From: Bacillota bacterium
GTDB taxonomy: Bacteria > Bacillota > DTU025
DNA: 5,649 nt
Reading direction: 5' to 3'
Assembly (NCBI GenBank): GCA_003456765.1
Contig: DMOT01000063.1
Span: 1 to 5,649 of the forward strand
Part shown: piece after piece, positions 1 through 5,649 of the stretch
Numbering within the stretch: the stretch's first letter is position 1
Layout of the letters: each line of letters opens with the position of its first letter
Notes under the pieces: generated by a model
Told to the model about the DNA's origin: nothing
The model's database searches: none
The model's input: only the letters and a program-made list of their open reading frames with translations
Program-made: the position numbers and the translations under genes

Positions 1-906
1 ATATACGGGCCTGAATCGTCAGGCAAGACTACTGTAGCCCTCCACATCATCGCAGAGGCTCAGAAACTCGGAGGCATAGCTGCGTTTATCGATGCGGAGC
101 ATGCCCTCGACGCGACGTACGCCAGGCGGCTAGGGGTTGATATCGACAACCTGCTCGTCTCACAGCCTGACACCGGAGAGCAGGCTCTGGAGATAACTGA
201 GGCGTTGGTCAGGAGCGGCGCTATCGACGTGGTTGTCGTTGACTCAGTGGCGGCTCTGGTGCCGCGATCGGAGATAGAAGGGGAGATGGGCGACTCCTTC
301 GTAGGCCTGCAAGCAAGGTTGATGTCTCAGGCCTTGCGAAAGCTTACAGGCGCTATATCAAAATCGAACACTTGCGTAATATTCATAAACCAGATCCGCG
401 AGAAGGTGGGTATCATGTTCGGGAACCCCGAGGTGACTCCGGGGGGGCGGGCCCTCAAGTTCTACTCTTCAGTTCGCCTTGAAATCAGAAGAGTGGAGTC
501 CCTCAAGCAAGGTTCTGAGCAGATTGGAAACCGGACTCGCGGAAGGGTAGTAAAGAACAAGGTGGCACCGCCCTTCAAAGATGCGGAGTTCGACATCATC
601 TTTGGCGAGGGCATATCGAGAGAAGGTTCGTTGCTTGATGTAGGAGAGGCTGAAGGCATAATCAGCCGGTCTGGAACCTGGTATTCATACGGCGACCTAA
701 GGCTTGGGCAGGGCAAGGAGAATTGCCGGCAGTTTCTAAAGGCCAATTCCGAGTTGACTGAGGAAATAGAGACCAAGGTCAGGGAGAGCGTAGGCCTTCC
801 GCCTCCGGGCCAACCCATGGGAGTTGAAAAGGCTGGCGACAAGAAGAACTCCGGCAAGGGTGATGATGCAGCCGCCAAAGGTAACAGAAAGGGATCGAAG
901 AAGTGA
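1..906 (+). CDS. recA: RecA recombinase, 5'-truncated by the window edge
   Basis: RecA polymerises on single-stranded DNA, uses ATP to drive homologous pairing and strand exchange, and triggers LexA cleavage in the SOS response. The frame is open from base 1 and gives 301 residues; about 63 N-terminal residues lie outside the window. Visible motifs are Walker [10 protein letters not shown] (residues 3-11), the catalytic Glu in FIDAEHALD (residue 33, aligning with E. coli E96), Walker [11 protein letters not shown], the L1 region [32 protein letters not shown], the L2 region [15 protein letters not shown], and [11 protein letters not shown] leading to the C-terminal domain. No intein is present. 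Two oddities: the usual His of the GDSH motif is Phe (residue 100, E. coli position 163), and the tail is lysine-rich rather than acidic. The stop overlaps the recX start, so the two are translationally coupled. The promoter and any SOS box lie upstream of the window. Identification is certain. Confidence 0.98.
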   Translation: MYGPESSGKTTVALHIIAEAQKLGGIAAFIDAEHALDATYARRLGVDIDNLLVSQPDTGEQALEITEALVRSGAIDVVVVDSVAALVPRSEIEGEMGDSFVGLQARLMSQALRKLTGAISKSNTCVIFINQIREKVGIMFGNPEVTPGGRALKFYSSVRLEIRRVESLKQGSEQIGNRTRGRVVKNKVAPPFKDAEFDIIFGEGISREGSLLDVGEAEGIISRSGTWYSYGDLRLGQGKENCRQFLKANSELTEEIETKVRESVGLPPPGQPMGVEKAGDKKNSGKGDDAAAKGNRKGSKK

Positions 907-1520
907 TGGATGAGGGAGGCGGGCGCCTGGATCTCCCGGGCGCCTCCATGGAATCTGCAAGGGCCTCTGAAGCGCAAGCGTCAGAGTCTAGGGCGCTGAG
1001 GCATTTGGAGAACGGAAGTAGCTCGGCGCCAGGCGAGCGCCTTCACAATGCCGCTATCGCAGCAGCCTGCAAAATCCTGTCTGTCAGAGCTCGCACAGAG
1101 AAGGAGCTTAGGGATAGTCTTGCGAAGAAAGGTTTCAGCCCTGTCCATATTGATGATGCAGTTGCGGAGATGATCCGCAGGGGATACATTGATGATGTCG
1201 ATGCGGCGAATAGATGGGCCTCAAGCTGTGTTGAAGAGAGGCGGTATGGGGCACGAGGTATTGCTTTGCGTCTTGTGCGCAGAGGAATCGATCCTGACCT
1301 GGCGGATAGGGCTGCCCGATTAGCATATGAGGCTGCAGGGCTTCAGGAGTTCGAGGTAGCCCTGGAACTGGCCGAAAGGCGCGTAGGTACTGAGGAGTTC
1401 ACAAATGACGATTCGCGCCGGCGTGCAGTCAGGCGTGTAGCCGGATTCCTTGCGAGAAGGGGATTTGGGACTGAGGCTATCGCCCGCGTTGTGCGTGAGC
1501 TTTCCGGGGATGCCATCTAG
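903..1520 (+). CDS. recX: RecX, regulatory protein of RecA
   Basis: RecX family proteins bind in the groove of RecA filaments and modulate, usually inhibit, filament extension and ATPase. The product has 205 residues. The family core starts near residue 48 and consists of tandem three-helix modules (about 48-95, 96-143 and 148-200). Recognisable signatures are [20 protein letters not shown] followed by [19 protein letters not shown] and [16 protein letters not shown]. The first 45 or so residues are a polar, Ala/Ser/Glu-rich extension that looks disordered. The start is ambiguous: GTG 903 overlaps the recA stop and has AAAGGGA eight bases upstream; ATG 906 is the next in-frame codon; ATG 948 would drop 15 residues. 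GTG 903 is preferred for spacing. Adjacency to recA supports the call. Confidence 0.93.
   Translation: MMDEGGGRLDLPGASMESARASEAQASESRALRHLENGSSSAPGERLHNAAIAAACKILSVRARTEKELRDSLAKKGFSPVHIDDAVAEMIRRGYIDDVDAANRWASSCVEERRYGARGIALRLVRRGIDPDLADRAARLAYEAAGLQEFEVALELAERRVGTEEFTNDDSRRRAVRRVAGFLARRGFGTEAIARVVRELSGDAI
915..947 (+). repeat. GC-rich inverted repeat just inside recX
   Basis: GGAGGCG (915-921) is the exact reverse complement of CGCCTCC (941-947), with 19 bases between. The interval also holds two copies of GGGCGCC (921-927 and 938-944), so several alternative GC-rich folds are possible. It starts 9 bases after the recA stop and lies in the coding sequence for the RecX N-terminal extension. 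No T-run follows, so it is not a canonical intrinsic terminator. It may lower recX expression relative to recA, but that is inference. Confidence 0.45.
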
Positions 1521-1521
1521 C

Positions 1522-1551
1522 TTGACATTAGCTGCAAGCTACATATAGAAT
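1522..1551 (+). promoter_or_regulatory. Candidate sigma-A promoter for rny
   Basis: A perfect -35 hexamer TTGACA (1522-1527) is followed after 18 bp by TAGAAT (1546-1551), a 5/6 match to TATAAT. It begins two bases after the recX stop and would give an rny leader of roughly 140 nt. The spacer carries a short perfect palindrome, TAGCT-gca-AGCTA (1529-1541), which could be an operator or chance. This suggests rny and the genes after it can be transcribed independently of recA-recX. Confidence 0.6.
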
Positions 1552-1600
1552 CATCGTGGAGCACCAAACTTAGTATGGGTGTTCTTGAATTGCATCGCTG

Positions 1601-1655
1601 CAGGCGTGCTGTTGTCAAGTCCGCCTGTTTGAAGCCAAGTTGCCGCTCGGCTTCA
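1601..1655 (+). promoter_or_regulatory. Two tandem stem-loops in the rny leader
   Basis: The first hairpin pairs CAGGCG (1601-1606) with CGCCTG (1622-1627) around a 15-nt loop. The second pairs TGAAGCC (1630-1636) with GGCTTCA (1649-1655) around a 12-nt loop. Both arms are perfect and only two bases separate the hairpins. They lie between the candidate promoter and the rny RBS. Neither is followed by a proper T-run. I do not recognise a known riboswitch. A TATACT at 1658-1663 could be a second -10 but has no convincing -35. Confidence 0.4.
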
Positions 1656-1696
1656 GTTATACTCCGTTATTAACCCGGTGATTCAAGGATAGTCAA

Positions 1697-3265
1697 GTGA
1701 TTGGACAGAGGGGGTGGATTGGCATTAGCCCATTCATACAGGCGCTAATTTATGTGGCCATAGCAGCTGTATCCGCTTATCTTGGATACCTTGCGAGAAA
1801 GAGGATTGCAGAGGCAAGGATCTCGGTTGCGGAGGATGCTGCAAGGCACATCATTGAAGATGCAGAGAAAGAAGCCGAGGCGAAAAAGCGAGAGGCTATC
1901 ATCGAAGCCAAAGAAGAAGTTCACCGAATGCGGAGCGAGTTCGACCGGGAGTGCCGGGATAGACGCAACGAACTCCAACGCATGGAGAGGCGTATACTTC
2001 AGAAGGAAGAGTCGCTCGACAGGAAGTCTGATCAGCTGGACAAAAAGGAAAACCAGATCGATCGGCGTGAGAGGGAAATTGATAGAACTCAAGCTCAAAT
2101 AGAGAGAGTACATGAAGAGCAAAGGCAGGAACTGGAGCGCATTGCTGCTCTGACTACAGACCAGGCTCGCGAACAGCTTCTGAGGCAAGCTGAGGAAGAA
2201 ATAACGCATGAAGTGGCTGTGATGATCAAGGAAGCAGAGGCGCGAGCTCGCGAGGAATCCGAGAGGTGCGCTCGTGAAATAGTTACACAGGCGATACAGC
2301 GCTGTGCAGCTGATCAAGTGACAGAGGGCACTGTATCTGTGGTTGCCCTTCCAAATGACGAGATGAAAGGGCGCATAATAGGCCGGGAAGGCCGAAACAT
2401 CCGCGCACTTGAGACCCTCACAGGGATCGATCTCATAATTGACGATACTCCTGAGGCCGTGATCTTGTCTGGATTCGATCCGGTAAGGCGCGAGATCGCC
2501 CGGATCGCCCTTGAGAAACTGATTCAGGACGGCCGAATTCACCCTGCTCGCATCGAAGAGATGGTTGAGCGTGCCCGGAAGGAAGTGGAGGCGGTCATCA
2601 GGGAGGAGGGTGAGCGTGCAACCTTCGAGGTTGGAGTTCACAGCATCCATCCTGAATTGGTCAAGCTTCTTGGGAGGCTTAGGTACAGAACGAGTTACGG
2701 ACAGAGTGTCCTGCAGCACTCGATCGAGGTTGCGCATCTTGCGAGCATCATGGCTTCAGAGATTGGAGCCGACGTTGCCATAGCTAAGCGTGCAGGATTG
2801 CTCCATGACATAGGAAAGGCCACTGACCACGAGATGGAGGGGCCTCACGTTGCCATAGGCGCTAGCCTGGCACGCAAATACAGAGAATCCCCGGTAATCG
2901 TAAATGCCGTCGGCGCTCATCACGGAGACGAGGAGGCACAGAGCATTGAAGCGGTCTTTGTTCAAGCAGCTGATGCAGTCTCTGCGGCACGTCCGGGAGC
3001 GCGGCGCGAGACCCTTGAGGCGTACATCAAACGCCTTGAGAATCTGGAACAGATCGCTGACTCGTTCGACGGGGTAGAAAAGGCGTATGCGATCCAGGCG
3101 GGGCGGGAGATCCGCATAATGGTGAAACCAGACAAGATAGATGATCTTGCAGCGGTGAAGCTGGCAAGGGATATCGTTACAAAGATAGAGCAGGAACTCG
3201 AGTATCCTGGACAGATAAAGGTGACAGTAATACGCGAAACAAGATCAATCGATTACGCCAGGTGA
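1697..3265 (+). CDS. rny: Ribonuclease Y
   Basis: RNase Y is the membrane-anchored endoribonuclease that initiates bulk mRNA decay in many Bacillota and takes part in RNA processing assemblies. The product has 522 residues, matching the family's usual length of about 520. Domains in order: an N-terminal transmembrane helix (about residues 13-33), a long charged coiled coil (about 35-205), a KH RNA-binding domain with [12 protein letters not shown] (GxxG at 229-232), and an HD metal-dependent hydrolase domain with H341, H370-D371 in LLHDIGK, H384, H408-H409 and D426. The catalytic residues are intact. The start is GTG 1697, with AAGGAT ending seven bases upstream; it keeps the whole membrane anchor, whereas a later GTG falls inside it. 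It has its own promoter-like leader downstream of recX and sits 31 bp before the next gene, so it probably heads an operon. Confidence 0.98.
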   Translation: MIGQRGWIGISPFIQALIYVAIAAVSAYLGYLARKRIAEARISVAEDAARHIIEDAEKEAEAKKREAIIEAKEEVHRMRSEFDRECRDRRNELQRMERRILQKEESLDRKSDQLDKKENQIDRREREIDRTQAQIERVHEEQRQELERIAALTTDQAREQLLRQAEEEITHEVAVMIKEAEARAREESERCAREIVTQAIQRCAADQVTEGTVSVVALPNDEMKGRIIGREGRNIRALETLTGIDLIIDDTPEAVILSGFDPVRREIARIALEKLIQDGRIHPARIEEMVERARKEVEAVIREEGERATFEVGVHSIHPELVKLLGRLRYRTSYGQSVLQHSIEVAHLASIMASEIGADVAIAKRAGLLHDIGKATDHEMEGPHVAIGASLARKYRESPVIVNAVGAHHGDEEAQSIEAVFVQAADAVSAARPGARRETLEAYIKRLENLEQIADSFDGVEKAYAIQAGREIRIMVKPDKIDDLAAVKLARDIVTKIEQELEYPGQIKVTVIRETRSIDYAR

Positions 3266-3296
3266 TTGTAGGCTATCCGGGTGGAGTTCGCGTAGA

Positions 3297-3902
3297 ATGG
3301 TGAGCAGGAATCACTTCTCCCAGAGAGAAGTCTGCCATAAGAGCCAAGAGAGGAAAAAGAAGGTGATAGCGGTGAAAGAGGTGCGGAGCAAGGAAGTCGA
3401 TGGATCGTCGGCCAGCATCGGGCTGCTCGTGTCCATACTAGTCCGGTATCCGGAGATCTGTACTGTTTCCTACACGCCAGATGCGAAGATGCTCGGTTTC
3501 TCGTTCATGGTGTCGAGGCGCCTTGAGGACGACGAAGTTCAGGGCTTTCGCAGCCGTGCTCTTGACAGCATCTCTGTTTACCTTGACCTTCTGAAGTTTG
3601 GGGAGATGCTTGTGGCCGAAGTGTCTGCCACATATCTAGGGAGCGTCACCCAGATACAGGTCACAAGGGATGTGGCTACCCTCACAGGTGATGAGATATC
3701 GCTTCTTATCGGGCTCATTATCGACGCTTTCGATGATGACCTGGTAACCGACAGATCAGAAGATCTTGAAGAGGAAGAGATGATCGTCCAGGAGGAGTTC
3801 ATCGCCAATCTCCTTGTTGACCTGAAAGAAACGACTCAAGAGAAGAGGCTCATTGGGTTCCGTGAGGGGGGCCGAGTAATAGTCTATAATCGGCCCGCAT
3901 GA
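3297..3902 (+). CDS. Uncharacterised protein between rny and ymdB
   Basis: I do not recognise this family. From ATG 3297 it has 201 residues. No signal peptide, transmembrane helix or cysteine/histidine cluster is evident, so a soluble cytoplasmic protein is expected. The sequence reads as mixed alpha/beta, starting with a hydrophobic helix (SIGLLVSILVRYPEI), then strands (CTVSYTPDAKMLGFSFMVS), more helices, an acidic stretch at about 143-172 with runs of Asp and Glu, and a final strand (GRVIVYNRP). The start is uncertain. ATG 3297 has GGGTGGAG ten bases upstream, and the codons up to 3371 look coding by third-position GC. GTG 3363 and GTG 3372 (176 residues, preceded by AAGGTGAT) are good alternatives; the basic stretch before them may be untranslated. 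The 31-bp gap after rny implies co-transcription, so a role in RNA turnover or nucleotide signalling is possible but not shown. Confidence 0.85.
   Translation: MVSRNHFSQREVCHKSQERKKKVIAVKEVRSKEVDGSSASIGLLVSILVRYPEICTVSYTPDAKMLGFSFMVSRRLEDDEVQGFRSRALDSISVYLDLLKFGEMLVAEVSATYLGSVTQIQVTRDVATLTGDEISLLIGLIIDAFDDDLVTDRSEDLEEEEMIVQEEFIANLLVDLKETTQEKRLIGFREGGRVIVYNRPA
3869..3896 (+). repeat. Stem-loop at the 3' end of the unknown gene
   Basis: GGGCCGA (3869-3875) pairs perfectly with TCGGCCC (3890-3896) around a 14-nt AT-rich loop that contains a small ATA/TAT inner match. It ends four bases before the stop codon at 3900-3902, so it is inside coding sequence. No T-run follows. It could protect the mRNA 3' end or mark a processing point; it may also be incidental. 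Confidence 0.35.
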
Positions 3903-3944
3903 GCCGATGGCAACCGAGCCTCTAAGAATATGTTACAAGAGTGC

Positions 3945-3970
3945 GGGCAGGTTTAGAGATGAACCTGCCC
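3945..3970 (+). terminator. 9-bp hairpin upstream of ymdB, weak terminator or processing site
   Basis: GGGCAGGTT (3945-3953) pairs perfectly with AACCTGCCC (3962-3970) around an 8-nt loop. It is the strongest stem in the window and sits in the 102-bp gap between the unknown gene and ymdB. The following bases, TCATTCGCCC, are not T-rich, so full intrinsic termination is doubtful. Partial attenuation or an mRNA-stabilising or processing hairpin is as likely. No convincing promoter was found between it and ymdB, which suggests read-through occurs. Confidence 0.4.
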
Positions 3971-4004
3971 TCATTCGCCCCAGGGAAGGAACGGAGGAGC
4001 GTCG

Positions 4005-4796
4005 TTGAGAGTTGTAATACTCGGGGATATCATAGGCAGACCCGGCAGGAGGCACGCTCTTCGCTGGATAGAAGAGCTGAGGTCTCGTGATAAAGTCGAT
4101 TTTGTAGTTGTTAACGGGGAAAATGCTGCAGGAGGCATAGGTTTGACGCCCAACGTTGCAAAGGAGATCCTGGGAGCGGGTGTTGATGTGATAACCACCG
4201 GCAATCATGTCTGGCGTGATAGAGAAATGGCCGGGTTTCTTCCTTCCGAGAGGCGAATAGTGCGGCCGGCCAACTATCCTCAGGGCGTGCCAGGGCATGG
4301 ATGGACGATAGTTAACAGGGATGCTCTGCGGCTTGCCATCCTGAACCTGCAGGGCCGCGTTTTCATGCAGCCCATAGATTGCCCCTTCATGGTTGCAGAT
4401 GCAGCCGTTGATCGCATAGGCTCAGATGCGGACGCCATTGTTGTCGATTTCCATGCCGAGGCTACCAGCGAAAAGCAGGCGCTCGGCCTGTACCTCGATG
4501 GGAGGGTATCGGCAGTAGTTGGGACGCATACACATGTGCAAACATCTGATGCTCGGATTCTTCCGAATGGAACAGGATTCATCACTGATTTGGGAATGTG
4601 CGGTCCCATCAATTCGGTCATTGGGATGGATCCCGAAACGGTGATACCGAAATTCATTACGGCTATGCCGTCCAGGTTCGAAGTGGGCAAGGGACCAGTG
4701 GTTATCTCGGGAGTTATGATAGAAGTCGACACTTCTACCGGAAAAACGAAAGACATACAACGATTTTCAGAGGAGACTGATGATACCATTCGATGA
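4005..4796 (+). CDS. ymdB: YmdB-family (TIGR00282) metallophosphoesterase
   Basis: YmdB-type enzymes are dimetal phosphodiesterases. The B. subtilis enzyme hydrolyses 2',3'-cyclic nucleotides and influences the choice between biofilm formation and motility. The product has 263 residues, the normal length. Active-site residues align one for one: D8 in ILGDIIGRPGR, E39-N40 in VNGENAAGG, N67-H68 in TTGNHVW, H150 in VVDFHAE, and H175 and H177 in GTHTHVQT. It should therefore be catalytically active. No signal peptide or membrane segment is seen. The start is TTG 4005, preceded by a strong GGAGGAG with seven bases between GGAGG and the start; the sequence begins MRVVILGD as the family does. It lies between the unknown gene and spoVS, as in the ymdB-spoVS pair of other Bacillota. 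Substrate is inferred from the family. Confidence 0.96.
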   Translation: MRVVILGDIIGRPGRRHALRWIEELRSRDKVDFVVVNGENAAGGIGLTPNVAKEILGAGVDVITTGNHVWRDREMAGFLPSERRIVRPANYPQGVPGHGWTIVNRDALRLAILNLQGRVFMQPIDCPFMVADAAVDRIGSDADAIVVDFHAEATSEKQALGLYLDGRVSAVVGTHTHVQTSDARILPNGTGFITDLGMCGPINSVIGMDPETVIPKFITAMPSRFEVGKGPVVISGVMIEVDTSTGKTKDIQRFSEETDDTIR

Positions 4797-4814
4797 GACT
4801 TGTGCCAATAGGCA

Positions 4815-4841
4815 GAAGGAGTTTTCCAAGAAAGGGCTAAT
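4815..4841 (+). promoter_or_regulatory. Candidate sigma-H promoter for spoVS
   Basis: GAAGGAGTT (4815-4823) matches eight of nine positions of the sigma-H -35 consensus RnAGGAwWW. After 11 bp, GGCTAAT (4835-4841) resembles the -10 consensus RnnGAAT with one mismatch (T for G). It lies 18 bp after the ymdB stop and 49 bp before the spoVS start. B. subtilis spoVS is known as an early sporulation gene under sigma-H, which makes the placement sensible. These consensus sequences are short, so chance cannot be excluded. Confidence 0.4.
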
Positions 4842-4876
4842 ACATCAGTTAGGAGTAGATGCTGATTTAGCCAACC

Positions 4877-4882
4877 AGGAGG
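4877..4882 (+). promoter_or_regulatory. Shine-Dalgarno that fixes the spoVS start
   Basis: A perfect AGGAGG lies eight bases before ATG 4891. It favours the 86-residue SpoVS over the longer in-frame reading that is open from ATG 4780. Confidence 0.8.
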
Positions 4883-4890
4883 ATAATGTC

Positions 4891-5151
4891 ATGGAAGTCC
4901 TAAAGGTTTCTGCCAAGTCAAATCCTAATTCAGTGGCTGGAGCTCTAGCAGGGGTGATACGTGAGCGCGGAGGCGCGGAGGTGCAAGCTATCGGAGCGGG
5001 CGCCATTAATCAGGCGGTTAAGGCAGTGGCTATTGCTCGAGGATTCGTAGCACCGAGCGGGCTGGATCTGGTATGCATACCTGCCTTTGTGGACGTGACG
5101 ATTGATGGTGAAGAACGCACAGCTATCAAGTTTATCGTGCAGCCGCGGTAG
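4891..5151 (+). CDS. spoVS: Stage V sporulation protein S
   Basis: SpoVS is a small Alba-like, probably nucleic-acid-binding protein; in B. subtilis its loss blocks sporulation at stage V and alters septation control. The product has 86 residues, the same length as the B. subtilis protein, and is very conserved throughout: MEVLKVSAKSNPNSVAGALA, RERGGAEVQAIGAGAINQAV, KAVAIARGFVAPSG, IPAFVDVTIDGEERTAIKFI, ending VQPR. ATG 4891 is chosen because of AGGAGG eight bases upstream and because family members begin here. The frame stays open 37 codons further upstream to ATG 4780, which overlaps the ymdB end; that extension looks unlike the family. The gene probably belongs to the rny-ymdB transcript and may have its own sporulation promoter. 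SpoVS also occurs outside spore-formers, so it is supportive, not conclusive, for sporulation. Confidence 0.97.
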   Translation: MEVLKVSAKSNPNSVAGALAGVIRERGGAEVQAIGAGAINQAVKAVAIARGFVAPSGLDLVCIPAFVDVTIDGEERTAIKFIVQPR

Positions 5152-5359
5152 TCTAGGCTCTTCCTCCGCCAGGGTCGGAACGGCGTGCTTCTTGTTTTTG
5201 ACGCTATAATACATATTTGTCTATACCTATATCACATGTTGCTCGCGATGGCTATGACGGCCGACCTTGGGTACAGTTTCCTGAAGGAGCATACCTGCTG
5301 CAAGGCGAATCCAAGAAGCGCGTTGGGAGGTGGAGTCGTACCGGAAGAAGGGGTCGTAG
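5152..5359 (+). promoter_or_regulatory. Intergenic region with possible promoter for the acetyltransferase
   Basis: I find no credible gene in these 208 bases: short open frames crossing them run out of frame into the next gene and have no family resemblance. An AT-rich patch at about 5189-5236 contains TTGACG (5198-5203), 18 bp, then TATACC (5222-5227), a fair sigma-A promoter. A perfect TATAAT at 5205-5210 has no matching -35 at the right distance. No clear intrinsic terminator follows spoVS; only a 4-bp CGCC/GGCG stem (5167-5170 with 5182-5185) precedes the T-rich stretch. Confidence 0.35.
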
Positions 5360-5649
5360 ATGCAACAACTGGAAAGGGCCGTGCTCCGACCGCTCGAGGA
5401 GCGCGATCTTGACAGGATTGCGGGGTGGGACAGTGACTCTGAGCTCGCACATATGATGGGCGGGGTCCCCATAAGCATTGAGGAATCACGTGGTAGATAT
5501 CTGAAGATGCTGAACGATCGGAATAGCCTGGTTATGGCCATCGTCGATCATTCAGGCCGGCTTATTGGTGACATCGAACTCACGGAGATTGCATGGCGAA
5601 GCGGCGATGCCGAGCTGAGCATAAAGATTGGGGATCCTGCCTATCGAGA
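5360..5649 (+). CDS. GNAT-family N-acetyltransferase, 3'-truncated by the window edge
   Basis: GNAT enzymes transfer an acetyl group from acetyl-CoA to an amine; the RimJ/RimL-like branch (Acetyltransf_3) modifies protein N-termini or small molecules. Only 96 complete codons are in the window. The N-terminal part reads LRPLEERDLDRIAGWDSD, then VPISIEESRGRYLKML, the strand LVMAIVD, the hairpin GRLIGDIELTEI, and AELSIKIGDPAYR, which is the strand leading into acetyl-CoA-binding motif A. The motif itself, expected right after YR, is cut off. The start ATG 5360 is well supported: an in-frame TAG directly precedes it, and AAGGGG lies six bases upstream. It is separated from spoVS by 208 bp, so it may be its own transcription unit. 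The substrate cannot be told. Confidence 0.85.
   Translation, partial: MQQLERAVLRPLEERDLDRIAGWDSDSELAHMMGGVPISIEESRGRYLKMLNDRNSLVMAIVDHSGRLIGDIELTEIAWRSGDAELSIKIGDPAYR

Noticed and set aside
1640..1663. Second sigma-A promoter close to rny using TATACT (1658-1663)
   Set aside because: The nearest -35-like hexamers lie 12 or 23 bp away, outside the workable spacing, and there is no extended -10.
1745..2737. Long reverse-strand open frame of 330 codons inside rny
   Set aside because: It lies wholly opposite the well-identified rny gene and its translation resembles no protein family; it is an antisense shadow.
5161..5200. Intrinsic terminator after spoVS
   Set aside because: A T-rich stretch is present at 5189-5199, but the only stem before it is 4 bp with a long loop, too weak to call.
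5185..5456. Two overlapping forward open frames after spoVS (75 and 79 codons)
   Set aside because: They run out of frame into the acetyltransferase, show no family resemblance, and lack convincing ribosome binding sites; the downstream GNAT frame explains the region.
1..5649. A novel mobile, defence or CRISPR system
   Set aside because: No transposase, integrase, Cas, toxin-antitoxin or repeat-spacer pattern is visible; gene order is the conserved Bacillota core and composition is even across the genes.

Overview
This window is a compact, almost entirely forward-strand block of core bacterial genes: recA (5' end cut off by the window edge), recX, rny (RNase Y), an uncharacterised gene, a ymdB-type phosphodiesterase, spoVS, and the start of a GNAT acetyltransferase cut off by the right edge. 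The rny-ymdB-spoVS linkage with recA just upstream is the arrangement known from Bacillota such as Bacillus subtilis. With the sporulation protein SpoVS, AGGAGG-like ribosome binding sites, frequent GTG/TTG starts and moderate GC content, it points to a spore-forming or formerly spore-forming Bacillota, probably clostridial in the broad sense. The species cannot be named from the sequence alone.

Layout. 1-1520: recA and recX overlap at the stop/start codons and must be co-transcribed; RecX modulates RecA filaments. 1521-1696: a gap with a good vegetative-type promoter, a small palindrome inside the promoter spacer and two consecutive stem-loops, forming the leader of rny. 1697-3265: rny, encoding the membrane-anchored endoribonuclease that starts mRNA decay. 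3297-3902: a conserved-looking protein of unknown function, 31 bp after rny. 3903-4004: a gap with a 9-bp hairpin and no gene. 4005-4796: the YmdB-like metallophosphoesterase with all eight expected active-site residues. 4797-4890: a short gap with a plausible sigma-H-type promoter and a strong RBS. 4891-5151: spoVS, full length. 5152-5359: an AT-rich intergenic stretch with possible promoter elements. 5360-5649: the N-terminal part of a RimJ/RimL-like acetyltransferase.

Functionally the block joins DNA repair (RecA/RecX), RNA turnover (RNase Y), nucleotide signalling (YmdB) and developmental control (SpoVS). I see no mobile element, CRISPR array, RNA gene, toxin-antitoxin pair or defence system. 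I do not think it contains a dramatic new system. The best leads are the unknown gene between rny and ymdB, the structured rny leader, and the alternative start/promoter arrangement of spoVS.
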